A stretch of 7,880 bases of DNA from an uncultured beta proteobacterium (GCA_903834645.1 CAILKA010000125.1:1-7880), one strand, 5' to 3'; counted from the stretch's first letter, positions 1 to 6,708 are shown. Numbers and translations are program-made. Notes: generated from the sequence alone by a model not told the origin.

Positions 1-1623
1 CGAGGCGGGCGCATCGAAGCTCGGGCCGAGTTCGTCGGCCAGCACCTGCGCCACGTCCTCGGCGATGCGGCCGGCCTGCTGCGCATCCAGGAAGAGCAAC
101 CGGCTGCGCCGCGCGAGCACGTCCTCGACGCTGCAGGCCATCTCGGCGCGCGCGGCGAAGCGCACCATCGCCTCGCTCAGGATGCCGCGGCCGCTCTCGG
201 CGTCGCGCGCGAGCCAGCGCTGTGCGCCCGGCAGCGCCTGCAGCGCCGCCGCCTCGCTGCCGTAGAGATGCTCGCCGGGGGGTTCGGTCAGCGAACGGCC
301 CGGAGCGGCGCCCACGAGGCGCGCGCCAGTGGCCTGGCCCGCGGCGTGTGCCGTGGCCTCGCCCGCACCCGGCCGCTGCGGCACGAGACCCGCTGCCATC
401 GCCTGGCGCAGGACGTCATCGGCCATCGCGCGGTAGGTGGTCCACTTGCCGCCGGTCACCGTGACGAGGCCATCGGGCTCGATGAGCACCGTGTGCTCGC
501 GCGACAGGGTACGGGTCGGGGCGGGTGGCGAGCCGGCAGCCGTATCGCCCGAGGCGCGGGCGGGCGGGCGCACCAGGGGCCGCAGACCGACCCAGGCCGA
601 GCGCACGTCGGCGCGCTGCGGCGCGCGCGCCAGCACCCGTCCGGCCTCGCGTAGGATGAAGTCCACCTCGTCGTCGAAGGGCTCGGGCTCGGTCGGACAG
701 TCGGTGCGCGGCGTGTCGGTGGTGCCTAGCAGCGTCTTGCCGAGCCACGGCACCGCGAACAGCACGCGGCCGTCGGCGGTGCGCGGCACGAGCAGCGCCT
801 GGGAGCCCGGCAGGAAGGCGCGGTCCACCACCAGGTGCACGCCCTGGCTGGGCGAGACGAGCGGCTCCTGCGGGCCCGCGCGCAGCGCCCGGATCGCATC
901 GACCCACACGCCGGTGGCGTTGACGACGCAGCGCGCCTCCAGCTCCAGCGGCGTGCCAGCCAGCACGTCGCGCGCGTGCACGCCACACACCTGGCCGCCT
1001 TCGTGGCGCAGGCCTTCGACCCGCACGTGGTTGAGCACGGTGGCGCCCTGATCGGCAGCGCTGCGCGCCAGCAGCACGGCCAGGCGCGCATCGTCGAACT
1101 GCCCGTCCCAGTACTGCACGCCCCCGCGCAGGCCCTCGGTGCGCACCCCCGGCAGCGCGGCCTGTGCCTGCGACCGCGACAGGGTTCGGGTGGGCCCCAG
1201 CCCGCGCCGGCCGGCCAGCGCCGCGTAGGCGTAGAGCCCCGCTGCATACCAGGCCCGCTCCCACCACCGGTACGCGGGCACGACGAAGCCCAGTGGCTGC
1301 GCCACCTGCGGCGCGCGCGCCAGGATGCCCGCCCGCTCGTGCAGCGCCTCGCGCACGAGGCCGACGTTGCCTTGCGCCAGGTAGCGCACGCCTCCGTGCA
1401 CGAGCTTGGTGGCGCGCGAGCTCGTGCCCTGCGCGAAATCCCCCGCCTCCAGCAGCACCACCTTGAGCCCGCGCTGCGCCGCCTCGAGCGCCACGCCCAG
1501 GCCCGTGGCGCCGCCGCCGATGACGAGCAGGTCGAGCGGGCCGGCGCGGCGCAGCCGCTCGAGCGCGGCCGTGCGCGCAGCCCCGGCGGACGGGCCAGAC
1601 GCTGGGGGCGCGGAGGGGGTCAT
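1..1623 (-). CDS. glpD: Aerobic glycerol-3-phosphate dehydrogenase (FAD-dependent), C-terminus cut by window edge
   Basis: Oxidises sn-glycerol 3-phosphate to dihydroxyacetone phosphate and passes electrons via FAD to membrane quinone. The frame is open for 541 codons from the ATG at 1623 to the window edge with no stop. Seen: a Rossmann FAD motif VIGGGATGLG (residues 34-43); the segment GTSSRATKLVHGGVRYL (66-82), typical of GlpD; VPWLGKTLLGTTDT (291-304); and GGKWTTYRAMA (391-401), which fits the second GlpD family signature. In the first signature the usual Asp is Glu (E48). The sequence after about residue 410 corresponds to the C-terminal DAO_C helical domain. E. coli GlpD is about 500 residues; this one is longer through a Pro/Ala-rich N-terminal tail (1-28), an Ala/Pro insert near 354-369 and extra C-terminal sequence. 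Only a short piece is probably missing. The start overlaps the SMP-30 stop as ATGA, with no clear ribosome site, so translational coupling is likely. No glpK, glpF or glpR is visible in the window. Confidence 0.95.
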   Translation of the reverse strand, partial: MTPSAPPASGPSAGAARTAALERLRRAGPLDLLVIGGGATGLGVALEAAQRGLKVVLLEAGDFAQGTSSRATKLVHGGVRYLAQGNVGLVREALHERAGILARAPQVAQPLGFVVPAYRWWERAWYAAGLYAYAALAGRRGLGPTRTLSRSQAQAALPGVRTEGLRGGVQYWDGQFDDARLAVLLARSAADQGATVLNHVRVEGLRHEGGQVCGVHARDVLAGTPLELEARCVVNATGVWVDAIRALRAGPQEPLVSPSQGVHLVVDRAFLPGSQALLVPRTADGRVLFAVPWLGKTLLGTTDTPRTDCPTEPEPFDDEVDFILREAGRVLARAPQRADVRSAWVGLRPLVRPPARASGDTAAGSPPAPTRTLSREHTVLIEPDGLVTVTGGKWTTYRAMADDVLRQAMAAGLVPQRPGAGEATAHAAGQATGARLVGAAPGRSLTEPPGEHLYGSEAAALQALPGAQRWLARDAESGRGILSEAMVRFAARAEMACSVEDVLARRSRLLFLDAQQAGRIAEDVAQVLADELGPSFDAPAS

Positions 1624-2531
1624 GGCAGGTGCGCGAAGTTCACGGGCAGGCCGGGTACGTCGACGCGGCACTGCAGCACGCAGCCCGCCCACGGCTCGCC
1701 TGCCAGCTCATCGGCGGGCCGGTGGGCGCGGGCAGTGGTCACGTACAAGGTGCGCAGGTCGGCACCGCCAAAGCAGGGCATCGTGGGGCAGCGCACGGGC
1801 AGGCGCAGCTCGGCCAGAGCCTCGCCCGAGGGCGACAGCCGCAGCAGCCGCGCGCCCTCGAACATGGCCACCCAGTAGCAGCCCTCGGCATCCACCGCCG
1901 CGCCATCGGGGCGCCCGCCGTAGTCGGCCAGCGGCTGCTGCGGCTCGCGCCGGGGGAAGCGGGCCAGCACGCGCTGCCGCGAGAGCGTTCCCTGCGCGAG
2001 GTCGAAATCGAAGGCAAAGACGGTGTGCGAGGTCGTGTCGCTCCAGTAGAGCGTGCGTCCGTCGGGACTGAAGGCCAGGCCGTTGCTCACCGTGGCGCCA
2101 TCGGCCATCCGCACGAGGCCCGCGGCATCGAAGCGGTAGAGAGCCGCGTTCGCGGGGCTACGCGGCTCGTAGATCGTGCCCACCCACAAACGGCCCAGGG
2201 CGTCGGCGCGGCCGTCGTTGAAGCGCTCGACCGAGGGGTCATACGGCGGCGCGGCCAGCCGCGTGCGCGCACCGGTGCGCGGCTCGAAGCGCCACAGGCC
2301 GTCGCGCAGCGCCAGCAGCAGCTCACCGCCGGGCAGCGGCGCCGCGCAGCCCGGTTCAGCCGGCAATTCCCAGTGGCGCACCGTGCGCTGCGCGCCATCG
2401 GCGCGGCTCAGGCGCCGGCCCGGTATGTCGCACCACCACAGCGCCGCTTCGTCCGGGTGCCAGAAGGGCGACTCGCCCAGCTGCGACTGCGATCCCGGCA
2501 GCGGGCTCACGAGGAAATCGAGCTGCTTCAT
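1620..2531 (-). CDS. SMP-30/gluconolactonase/LRE family protein (probable sugar lactonase)
   Basis: A 303-residue six-bladed beta-propeller protein of the SMP-30/gluconolaconase/LRE family; members hydrolyse aldonolactones using one divalent metal. All four metal ligands of the family can be placed: E20 in LGESPFW, N105 in RFNDG, N150 in VSNG and D209 in GRPDG. The spacing matches regucalcin-type proteins (E18, N103, N154, D204 in human), so it is probably catalytically competent. The start at 2531 is chosen because MKQLDFLVSPLPGSQSQLGESPFW is the usual family beginning; upstream sequence in this frame lies inside the acetyltransferase gene. Its ATG overlaps the TGA of the acetyltransferase by 4 bp, and its own TGA overlaps the glpD ATG by 4 bp, so it sits translationally locked between them. 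Substrate is not determinable; gluconolactone, arabinolactone or another sugar lactone are options. No signal peptide is seen, so it is probably cytoplasmic. Confidence 0.9.
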   Translation of the reverse strand: MKQLDFLVSPLPGSQSQLGESPFWHPDEAALWWCDIPGRRLSRADGAQRTVRHWELPAEPGCAAPLPGGELLLALRDGLWRFEPRTGARTRLAAPPYDPSVERFNDGRADALGRLWVGTIYEPRSPANAALYRFDAAGLVRMADGATVSNGLAFSPDGRTLYWSDTTSHTVFAFDFDLAQGTLSRQRVLARFPRREPQQPLADYGGRPDGAAVDAEGCYWVAMFEGARLLRLSPSGEALAELRLPVRCPTMPCFGGADLRTLYVTTARAHRPADELAGEPWAGCVLQCRVDVPGLPVNFAHLP

Positions 2532-3022
2532 CGTCCGAGGTCGGCCTTCAGGTAATGGGCGCCCGCAATGGGGTTGAAATAGTAGGGCGGCACCTCGACG
2601 AAACCGAGCGTGCCGTACAGGCCGCGCGCGGCCTCCATGTCGTCGAGGGTGTCCAGCAGCATGGTCGAGTAGCCGGCCTGCCGGGCACCGTCCATCAGCG
2701 CCTGGGCGAGCAGGCGACCCGTGCCGAAGCGCCGGAAGGCCCGGCGCACGTACAGGCGCTTCATCTCGCAGGCATCGGGGTAGTCGACATCGGGCAGCGC
2801 CCGAAAGGCACCGCAGCCCGCCACCTCGCCGTCCACCCAGGCCAGCAGGAGCTGCCCCGACGGCGCCGCATACTCGCCCGGCAGCTCCTTGAGCTCTGCC
2901 TCGAAGCCCTGGAAGCACAGATCGACGCCGAGCTGCACCGCGTACTCCTGGATCGCGGCGCGCGCCTCCTCGATCTCTTCGGGCGTGCGGGCGACCCGCA
3001 CCTCGACCTGCGCCGCTGCCAT
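2528..3022 (-). CDS. GNAT family N-acetyltransferase
   Basis: A 164-residue protein with the GNAT fold. Seen: the beta4 region CEMKRLYVRRAFRRFGTGRL (residues 85-104) containing the acetyl-CoA pyrophosphate-binding pattern R-x-x-G-x-G (R97 to G102), followed by an amphipathic helix, then LLDTLDDMEAARGLYGTLGF (122-141), the usual beta5/alpha4 region ending in LYGTLGF. C-terminal PPYYFNPIAGAHYLKADL is typical of a group of small bacterial GNATs of unknown substrate. The ATG at 3022 lies 14 bp after the cytochrome b561 stop; GAGGG just after that stop could be a distant ribosome site. A GTG four codons upstream (3034) is an alternative start. The stop overlaps the SMP-30 start by 4 bp. Acceptor substrate (small amine, amino acid or protein) cannot be told from the sequence. 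Confidence 0.88.
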   Translation of the reverse strand: MAAAQVEVRVARTPEEIEEARAAIQEYAVQLGVDLCFQGFEAELKELPGEYAAPSGQLLLAWVDGEVAGCGAFRALPDVDYPDACEMKRLYVRRAFRRFGTGRLLAQALMDGARQAGYSTMLLDTLDDMEAARGLYGTLGFVEVPPYYFNPIAGAHYLKADLGR

Positions 3023-3036
3023 CGGCCGCTGCACCC

Positions 3037-3711
3037 TCAGCCGCCCAGCCGCACCACGGCCCAGACCGCTGCCGCGCTGGCCAGCGCCAGCACGAGCGCG
3101 CGCAGCCGGATGGCGAGGGCGTCGTCCGAGGCGGGCGTGCCCGCAGGCAGGATCTTGTCGCCGTGCACCATCGGTGCCACCAGGTTGCGCCCGCGCCACG
3201 CGTAAAGCGCCAGCGCCGCGAGGTGCAGCGCCACCAGCGACAGGATGATCCACTGCCCGAAGCCCTTGTGCCAGGCAGTGGCCGCCAAGGCCGTGGCGCT
3301 GGCCACGAAACGGTTGAGCGGGCCGACGTGGGCGATCTCGTCGTCGCCCACGAGCCCGGTGCCCACCTGCACGGCCAGGACAGCGAGCAGCGCAAAGACC
3401 GACAGGGCCCCGAGCGGGCTGTGGCCGACGTCCAGCCGCTCCTCGGGCCGGGCGCGGCCCAGCAGGTAGCGCACCGTCACGGCTGGCGAGTACAGGAAGC
3501 TCGCGAAGCGCGACCAGCGGCCTCCCAGGAGCCCCCAGGCGAGCCTGAACACGAGCAGCCCGAAGACGACATAGCCGAAGCGGAAGTGCCAGGCCATCGC
3601 CGCGCCGCCGATCTTCGCGCTCACGACGGCACCGACCACGGCCAGCGCCAGGACGAGGTGGAACAGCCGCGTGGGCAAGTCCCAGATGCGCACGCGCAGC
3701 AATTGACTCAT
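3037..3711 (-). CDS. Cytochrome b561 / b-type di-heme membrane cytochrome
   Basis: A 224-residue inner-membrane protein of the bacterial cytochrome b561 / Ni,Fe-hydrogenase b-type subunit family (PF01292 type). These proteins bind two b hemes and move electrons between quinone and a periplasmic partner. The N-terminus VRIWDLPTRLFH (7-18) is the family's entry motif. Membrane segments are predicted near 14-31, 43-62, 98-121, 151-172 and a fifth at 202-221. Candidate heme-ligand histidines are H18, H42, H97 (GHSPLGALSVFALL) and H163; H148 is also near the membrane. HGDK (183-186) is a common family feature after the fourth segment. It is the first gene of the leftward cluster and is divergent from cytochrome c' across 155 bp. 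Pairing of a b561-type cytochrome with a cytochrome c' gene is known in several proteobacteria, so the c' protein is the likely redox partner (inference). The ribosome site is weak. Confidence 0.92.
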   Translation of the reverse strand: MSQLLRVRIWDLPTRLFHLVLALAVVGAVVSAKIGGAAMAWHFRFGYVVFGLLVFRLAWGLLGGRWSRFASFLYSPAVTVRYLLGRARPEERLDVGHSPLGALSVFALLAVLAVQVGTGLVGDDEIAHVGPLNRFVASATALAATAWHKGFGQWIILSLVALHLAALALYAWRGRNLVAPMVHGDKILPAGTPASDDALAIRLRALVLALASAAAVWAVVRLGG

Positions 3712-3749
3712 AGCAGGGATCCGTTGTTCTCAGCCTCAACCATAGCGCG

Positions 3750-3783
3750 ATGCGCGTGCGAGCAGGAACGCCGTGCCGCGCAT
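3750..3783. repeat. Inverted repeat, possible operator
   Basis: ATGCGCG (3750-3756) is repeated as its exact reverse complement CGCGCAT (3777-3783) with 20 bp between. It lies in the divergent control region and the right arm touches the candidate -10 of cytochrome c'. The 27-bp centre-to-centre distance is between two and three DNA helical turns. The local sequence is rich in CG, so a chance dyad is possible. Confidence 0.3.
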
Positions 3784-3854
3784 ACACTGCGGCGCTCGGG
3801 GCGCGCGGTGCCATCCTGGGGCGGCCATCGCCGTCCCGGCCCGCCCCCTTCACC

Positions 3855-3859
3855 GGAGA
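3855..3859 (+). promoter_or_regulatory. Ribosome binding site of cytochrome c'
   Basis: GGAGA lies 7 nt before the ATG at 3867. It decides the start: the same frame is open back to an ATG at 3750, but only the 3867 start has a ribosome site and begins a proper signal peptide. Confidence 0.75.
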
Positions 3860-3866
3860 CGTGCGC

Positions 3867-4334
3867 ATGAATAAGTTTGCCTGGGCGATGGTCGCCGCCG
3901 GCTGCCTGACCTGCCTGCCCGCCGCGGCCCAGTTTCAGAAGCCCGAAGACGCGATCAAGTACCGCCAGAGCGCCTTCACCGTGATGGGGGCCCACGTGGG
4001 CCGCATCGGCGCGATGGCGCAGGGCCGCGTGCCCTTCGACGCCAAGGCTGCTGCCGACAACGCCGCCATCGTGAGCGCGATGGCGCGGCTGCCCTTCACG
4101 GCCTTCGGCGAGGGCACGGACAAGGGCATGCCCAACCGCGCCAAGCCCGAGATCTGGAAGGACGCGGCGAAGTTCAAGGCCGCCAGCGACAAGATGGTGG
4201 CCGAGATCGCCAAGCTCGAGACGGCCGCCAAGGCCGGCAATCTCGACGCTATCAAGGCTGCGATGGGCGGCGTGGGCGGCAGCTGCAAGGGCTGCCACGA
4301 CGACTTCCGCGCCGAGAAGTACAGCGCGAACTGA
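3867..4334 (+). CDS. cycP: Cytochrome c' (class II cytochrome c), periplasmic
   Basis: A 155-residue precursor. The signal peptide MNKFAWAMVAAGCLTCLPAAA should be cut before Q22, leaving a 134-residue four-helix protein, the usual cytochrome c' size. The single heme site CKGCH (C140, C143, H144) is near the C-terminus, as expected for class II. The mature start QFQKPEDAIKYRQSA is very close to that of Achromobacter xylosoxidans cytochrome c', so numbering can be transferred: R12 and Q13 are kept (R33, Q34), the proximal-side R124 is kept (R148), but distal Leu16 is Phe (F37). Family members have five-coordinate heme that binds NO (and CO) and are tied to NO tolerance. Its gene is alone on the plus strand, divergent from cytochrome b561, which may deliver electrons to it. 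The function is sure at family level; NO role here is inferred. Confidence 0.95.
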   Translation: MNKFAWAMVAAGCLTCLPAAAQFQKPEDAIKYRQSAFTVMGAHVGRIGAMAQGRVPFDAKAAADNAAIVSAMARLPFTAFGEGTDKGMPNRAKPEIWKDAAKFKAASDKMVAEIAKLETAAKAGNLDAIKAAMGGVGGSCKGCHDDFRAEKYSAN

Positions 4335-4372
4335 GCGGACTGAGCCGGCGGCCTGGCGGCCTCGGGTGCGGG
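4335..4372. other. Convergent gap between cytochrome c' and alaX stops
   Basis: Only 38 bp separate the two convergent stop codons. It holds a tandem 8-bp repeat GGCGGCCT (4347-4354 and 4355-4362). I could not build a convincing hairpin with a U-run on either strand, so no intrinsic terminator is called; Rho-dependent ending or read-through is possible. Confidence 0.5.
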
Positions 4373-5113
4373 TCACGCCGCGGCGAGGCCAGGCTGGCCG
4401 GACGCGAAGCCGAGCACGACCCGGCGCGTCATCGCGCTCTTCTTCTCGATCTTCGTGACCACCACGTCGCCCACCTCGCGGGTGTTGGCGACGTGCGTGC
4501 CCCCGCAGGGCTGCAGGTCCACGCCCTCGATCTCCAGCACCCGCACGCGGCCCAGGCCGCGCGGGGGCTGCACGCTCATGCTGCGCACGAGGCCGGGGTT
4601 GGCGTCGAGCTCGTCCTCGCTGATCCAGCGGTGGCACACGGCGTGCGCGCCGGCCACCAGGCGTGCGATGCCGGCACTGAGCGCCTCCTTGTCCAGCGCC
4701 TCGTTCATGTGGAAGTCCAGCCGCGCATAGCCGGCGGTGATGGAGCAGCCGTCCACCGGATGCGGCACGAGCGCGCACAGCAGGTGCGTGGCCGTGTGAA
4801 AGCGCATGTGGGCACGCCGGCGTGCGGTGTCGATGCGGGCCGTCACGCGCGTGCCCGCCGCAAAGGCCGAGAGGTCGGCGCCGGGAGCCGGCACGTGGAC
4901 GATGGCGCCAGCGCGCTCCTTGTGCTTGCGCGCATCGACGATGGCCAGCACCGCGCCGCCGGGCCCGGTGAGCGTGCCGGCATCACCCGCTTGGCCACCG
5001 CCCAGCGGGTAGAAGACCGTGCGGTCGAGCACCAGCCCGGCCTCGTCGACGGCCAGCACGGTGGCCTCGCAGGCCTGGAGCGTGGCGTCCTCGCGAAAGA
5101 GTTCCTCGGTCAT
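4373..5113 (-). CDS. alaX: AlaX-type alanyl-tRNA editing protein (Ser/Gly-tRNA(Ala) deacylase)
   Basis: A 246-residue stand-alone relative of the alanyl-tRNA synthetase editing domain; such proteins hydrolyse tRNA(Ala) wrongly charged with serine (some also glycine), in the cytoplasm. Seen: an N-terminal AlaRS-like part with FYPLGGGQAGDAG (34-46), the zinc-site pair HTATH (H106 and H110) and CGGTH (C203 and H207), all four ligands present, followed by the REVGDVVVTKIEKK strand (212-225) of the tRNA_SAD domain. The size fits the mid-length AlaX-M group rather than the short AlaX-S. The start at 5113 is supported by the ATGA overlap with the VOC gene stop and by MTEELFREDATL, a usual AlaX beginning; GAGG about 10 nt upstream may serve as ribosome site. 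It is the last gene of a four-gene leftward cluster and converges on cytochrome c'. Confidence 0.93.
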   Translation of the reverse strand: MTEELFREDATLQACEATVLAVDEAGLVLDRTVFYPLGGGQAGDAGTLTGPGGAVLAIVDARKHKERAGAIVHVPAPGADLSAFAAGTRVTARIDTARRRAHMRFHTATHLLCALVPHPVDGCSITAGYARLDFHMNEALDKEALSAGIARLVAGAHAVCHRWISEDELDANPGLVRSMSVQPPRGLGRVRVLEIEGVDLQPCGGTHVANTREVGDVVVTKIEKKSAMTRRVVLGFASGQPGLAAA

Positions 5114-5805
5114 GGCGCAGGTGCCTCGGGTGGCGGGTGGGAAGTGGCGGACTCCAGCGTGACGGTGCCCAGCGGGGTGGCAAGCACGGCGCGCAGTGCC
5201 GGGCCCGGGCCGGAGTGCACGTCCACCCCGCGCAGCTGGAGCAGCGCGCGGGCACGGTCGGGCACACCGTGCAGCGCCAGCGCCTGCAGGGCCAGACCGC
5301 TGGCCGGCATGGCCTGCGCAGGGTGGCGGCCTTCCCACTGGATGAGCGTGGGCAGCGCGCCGGCGCAATCGAGCTCGCCATCGTCGCGCAGCAGGATCTG
5401 CCAGGCCAGCGGCCCTTCAGGCGTGTCACGCCCGGCGCGCACGGGGTTGCCGGGCTTGAGGCCCAGCGTGATGAGCGCCCAGCGTTGCATGTCCAGCTGC
5501 AGGGTGCGCGCCACCGCGTGGATGAGCTGCGGGCCGGACTCGCGCAGCCGCGCCTGCAGCGCCGGGTCGTCCAGCCCGAACCAGCGCACGCGCCGGGGTG
5601 GCGCGGCCTCGGGGTCGATGGCGATGATCTCGAAGTAGGCGTCGGGGAAGGCGTCGGTGGCGATCTTGGCCAGCCGGTTGTGCGTGCCCATGAGCGAATG
5701 GCGCCCGCCCGGGCCGGGCGTCACGCCGAGCGTGGCCTCGCACCAGGCCACCCCCTGCTCCAGGCTGTGGGCGGCGACGACGAGGTGATCGAGGTGGGTG
5801 TTCAT
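5110..5805 (-). CDS. VOC superfamily / glyoxalase-like domain protein
   Basis: A 231-residue protein that begins THLDHLVVAAHSLEQGVAWC (residues 3-22), the first beta-alpha unit of the vicinal oxygen chelate fold. GGRHSLMGTHNRLAKI (33-48), YFEIIAID (57-64) and IQWEG (155-159) match the glyoxalase-like domain group often labelled Glyoxalase_3 (PF13468). H7, H36 and E59 are positioned as possible metal ligands, but this is by motif only. The family has mostly uncharacterised members, so no substrate is assigned. The last third (about 165-225) forms the second VOC-like module, ending in a Pro-rich tail. The start at 5805 is 22 bp after the phzF-like stop and lacks a clear ribosome site; its TGA overlaps the alaX ATG by 4 bp, so the two are probably translationally coupled. 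Confidence 0.85.
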   Translation of the reverse strand: MNTHLDHLVVAAHSLEQGVAWCEATLGVTPGPGGRHSLMGTHNRLAKIATDAFPDAYFEIIAIDPEAAPPRRVRWFGLDDPALQARLRESGPQLIHAVARTLQLDMQRWALITLGLKPGNPVRAGRDTPEGPLAWQILLRDDGELDCAGALPTLIQWEGRHPAQAMPASGLALQALALHGVPDRARALLQLRGVDVHSGPGPALRAVLATPLGTVTLESATSHPPPEAPAP

Positions 5806-5827
5806 GGGGCCGTGAGTGTGCCGGGCA

Positions 5828-6667
5828 TCAGAGCTCGACGCTGCCGTCCACGCAGATGACGACATCGCCACCGACCCAGGTGCCCTGGGCATCGCGCGCG
5901 ATGTGCACACGCCCGGCGCGGCCCATCGCGGTGCCCTGTGCCGCGACATAGGCCTGCGGTGCGCGGCCATCTTCCATCAACCACTGCGCCAGGCCCGCGT
6001 TCAGGCTGCCCGTGACGGGGTCCTCCTCCACGCCCAGCGGTGCGGCAAAGGCGCGGACCTCGAACTGCGCCGGCCCGCCCGGGGCATGCGCACCGACCAC
6101 GCCCACCTTGGCCAGGGTCTTCAGCACGCCGTGGTCGGGGCGCAGCGCCAGCACGGCCTGCGCGTCGGGCAGCTCCAGCGCCAGCCAGCGCGGGCCGTTG
6201 TCGAGCCAGCTGGCCCGCCGCACGAGCGACGCCGACAGGCCGAGCGCGGCCGTGACCCGGGCCAGCAGGCCTGGCTCCACCGCCTCACGCGTGCAGGCCG
6301 GCGCCGCGAAGGCCAGGCGCTGACTGCTCGCCTCCACGCGCACCGGCACGAGCCCCACGCCGCACTCCTGCACCACGATGCCCGGGGCCTGCGGCCGACC
6401 CCCGCCGGCCAGCCACGCGCGGCAGGTGCCCAGGGTGGGGTGGCCCGCAAAAGGCAGCTCGCCGCCCGGGGTGAAGATGCGCACGCGGTAGTCGGCCTGC
6501 GGCTGCGTGGGCGGCAGCAAGAACGTGGTCTCCGACAGGTTCGTCCAGCGCGCGAAGGCCGCCATGCGGGTGTCGTCGAGGGTGTGGGCCGCGTGCACCA
6601 CCGCCAGCGGGTTGCCCAGCAGCGCGGTGGCGGTGAAGACGTCCAGCTGGTGGAAGCGGTGTCTCAT
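5828..6667 (-). CDS. PhzF family isomerase-like protein
   Basis: A 279-residue protein of the PhzF/DAP-epimerase-fold family. In Pseudomonas PhzF isomerises trans-2,3-dihydro-3-hydroxyanthranilate in phenazine synthesis; most relatives, including E. coli YddE, have unknown substrates. Seen: the start RFHQLDVFTATALLGNPLAV (4-23), catalytic Glu in NLSETTF (E46, matching PhzF E45), FAGHPTLG with H76 (matching H74), EEDPVTGSLNAGLA with D216 (matching D208), and the phosphate-loop-like QGTAMGRAGRV (244-254). All catalytic positions are kept. The start at 6667 is preferred over the frame's upstream ATG at 6775 because the family motif follows directly. No other phenazine genes are near, so phenazine production should not be inferred. 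It lies 40 bp after the transporter stop; the leader on this strand is C-rich and has no ribosome site. Confidence 0.92.
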   Translation of the reverse strand: MRHRFHQLDVFTATALLGNPLAVVHAAHTLDDTRMAAFARWTNLSETTFLLPPTQPQADYRVRIFTPGGELPFAGHPTLGTCRAWLAGGGRPQAPGIVVQECGVGLVPVRVEASSQRLAFAAPACTREAVEPGLLARVTAALGLSASLVRRASWLDNGPRWLALELPDAQAVLALRPDHGVLKTLAKVGVVGAHAPGGPAQFEVRAFAAPLGVEEDPVTGSLNAGLAQWLMEDGRAPQAYVAAQGTAMGRAGRVHIARDAQGTWVGGDVVICVDGSVEL

Positions 6668-6672
6668 GGGGT

Positions 6673-6708
6673 GGTCACGATGGGGGTCAGGGGGCTGGTC
6701 AGGGGAGT
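6673..6708. repeat. Three tandem 12-bp units between transporter and phzF-like genes
   Basis: GGTCACGATGGG (6673-6684), GGTCAGGGGGCT (6685-6696) and GGTCAGGGGAGT (6697-6708) are head-to-tail copies sharing GGTCA at an exact 12-bp period. They fill nearly all of the 40-bp gap and end on the last base of the transporter stop codon. On the coding strand the run is C-rich, which explains the missing ribosome site of the phzF-like gene. Confidence 0.6.

Larger units (their letters stand above)
3712..3866. promoter_or_regulatory. Divergent promoter region between cytochrome b561 and cytochrome c'
   Basis: These 155 bp must hold the start signals for both divergent genes. Leftward candidate: TATGGT (complement of 3739-3744) as a -10, giving a leader of about 20 nt, but its -35 is poor. 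Rightward candidate: TACACT (3783-3788) as a -10, also without a good -35. Weak -35 boxes suggest activator-dependent or non-housekeeping promoters. No clear FNR-type site (TTGAT-N4-ATCAA) was found by eye. The region includes an inverted repeat listed separately. Exact transcription starts are unknown. Confidence 0.4.

Noticed and set aside
500..1191. Near-identical 17-bp stretches (500-516 and 1175-1191) encoding TRTLSR twice in glpD
   Set aside because: The two copies are in different parts of the fold, with one mismatch; the second is close to a common GlpD motif, so this looks like chance in biased codon use.
3750..3866. N-terminal extension of cytochrome c' from the ATG at 3750
   Set aside because: It would bury the signal peptide behind 39 Arg/Pro-rich residues; the ribosome site and signal peptide both point to 3867.
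3867..3929. Possible lipoprotein signal in cytochrome c' (AAGC ending at residue 13)
   Set aside because: The -3 position is Ala rather than Leu/Val/Ile, and homology places the mature N-terminus at Q22, fitting signal peptidase I.
4335..4372. Bidirectional intrinsic terminator
   Set aside because: The G+C-rich sequence contains direct rather than inverted repeats and no T-run follows on either strand.
3708..4778. A 356-codon open frame antisense to cytochrome c' and alaX territory
   Set aside because: It is a shadow frame typical of very high G+C DNA: Arg/Ala/Gly-rich with no family motif, and it covers the clearly coding cytochrome c' gene on the other strand.
5828..6667. Phenazine biosynthesis locus
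   Set aside because: Only a PhzF-family protein is present, with no other phz genes; most PhzF relatives are not involved in phenazines.
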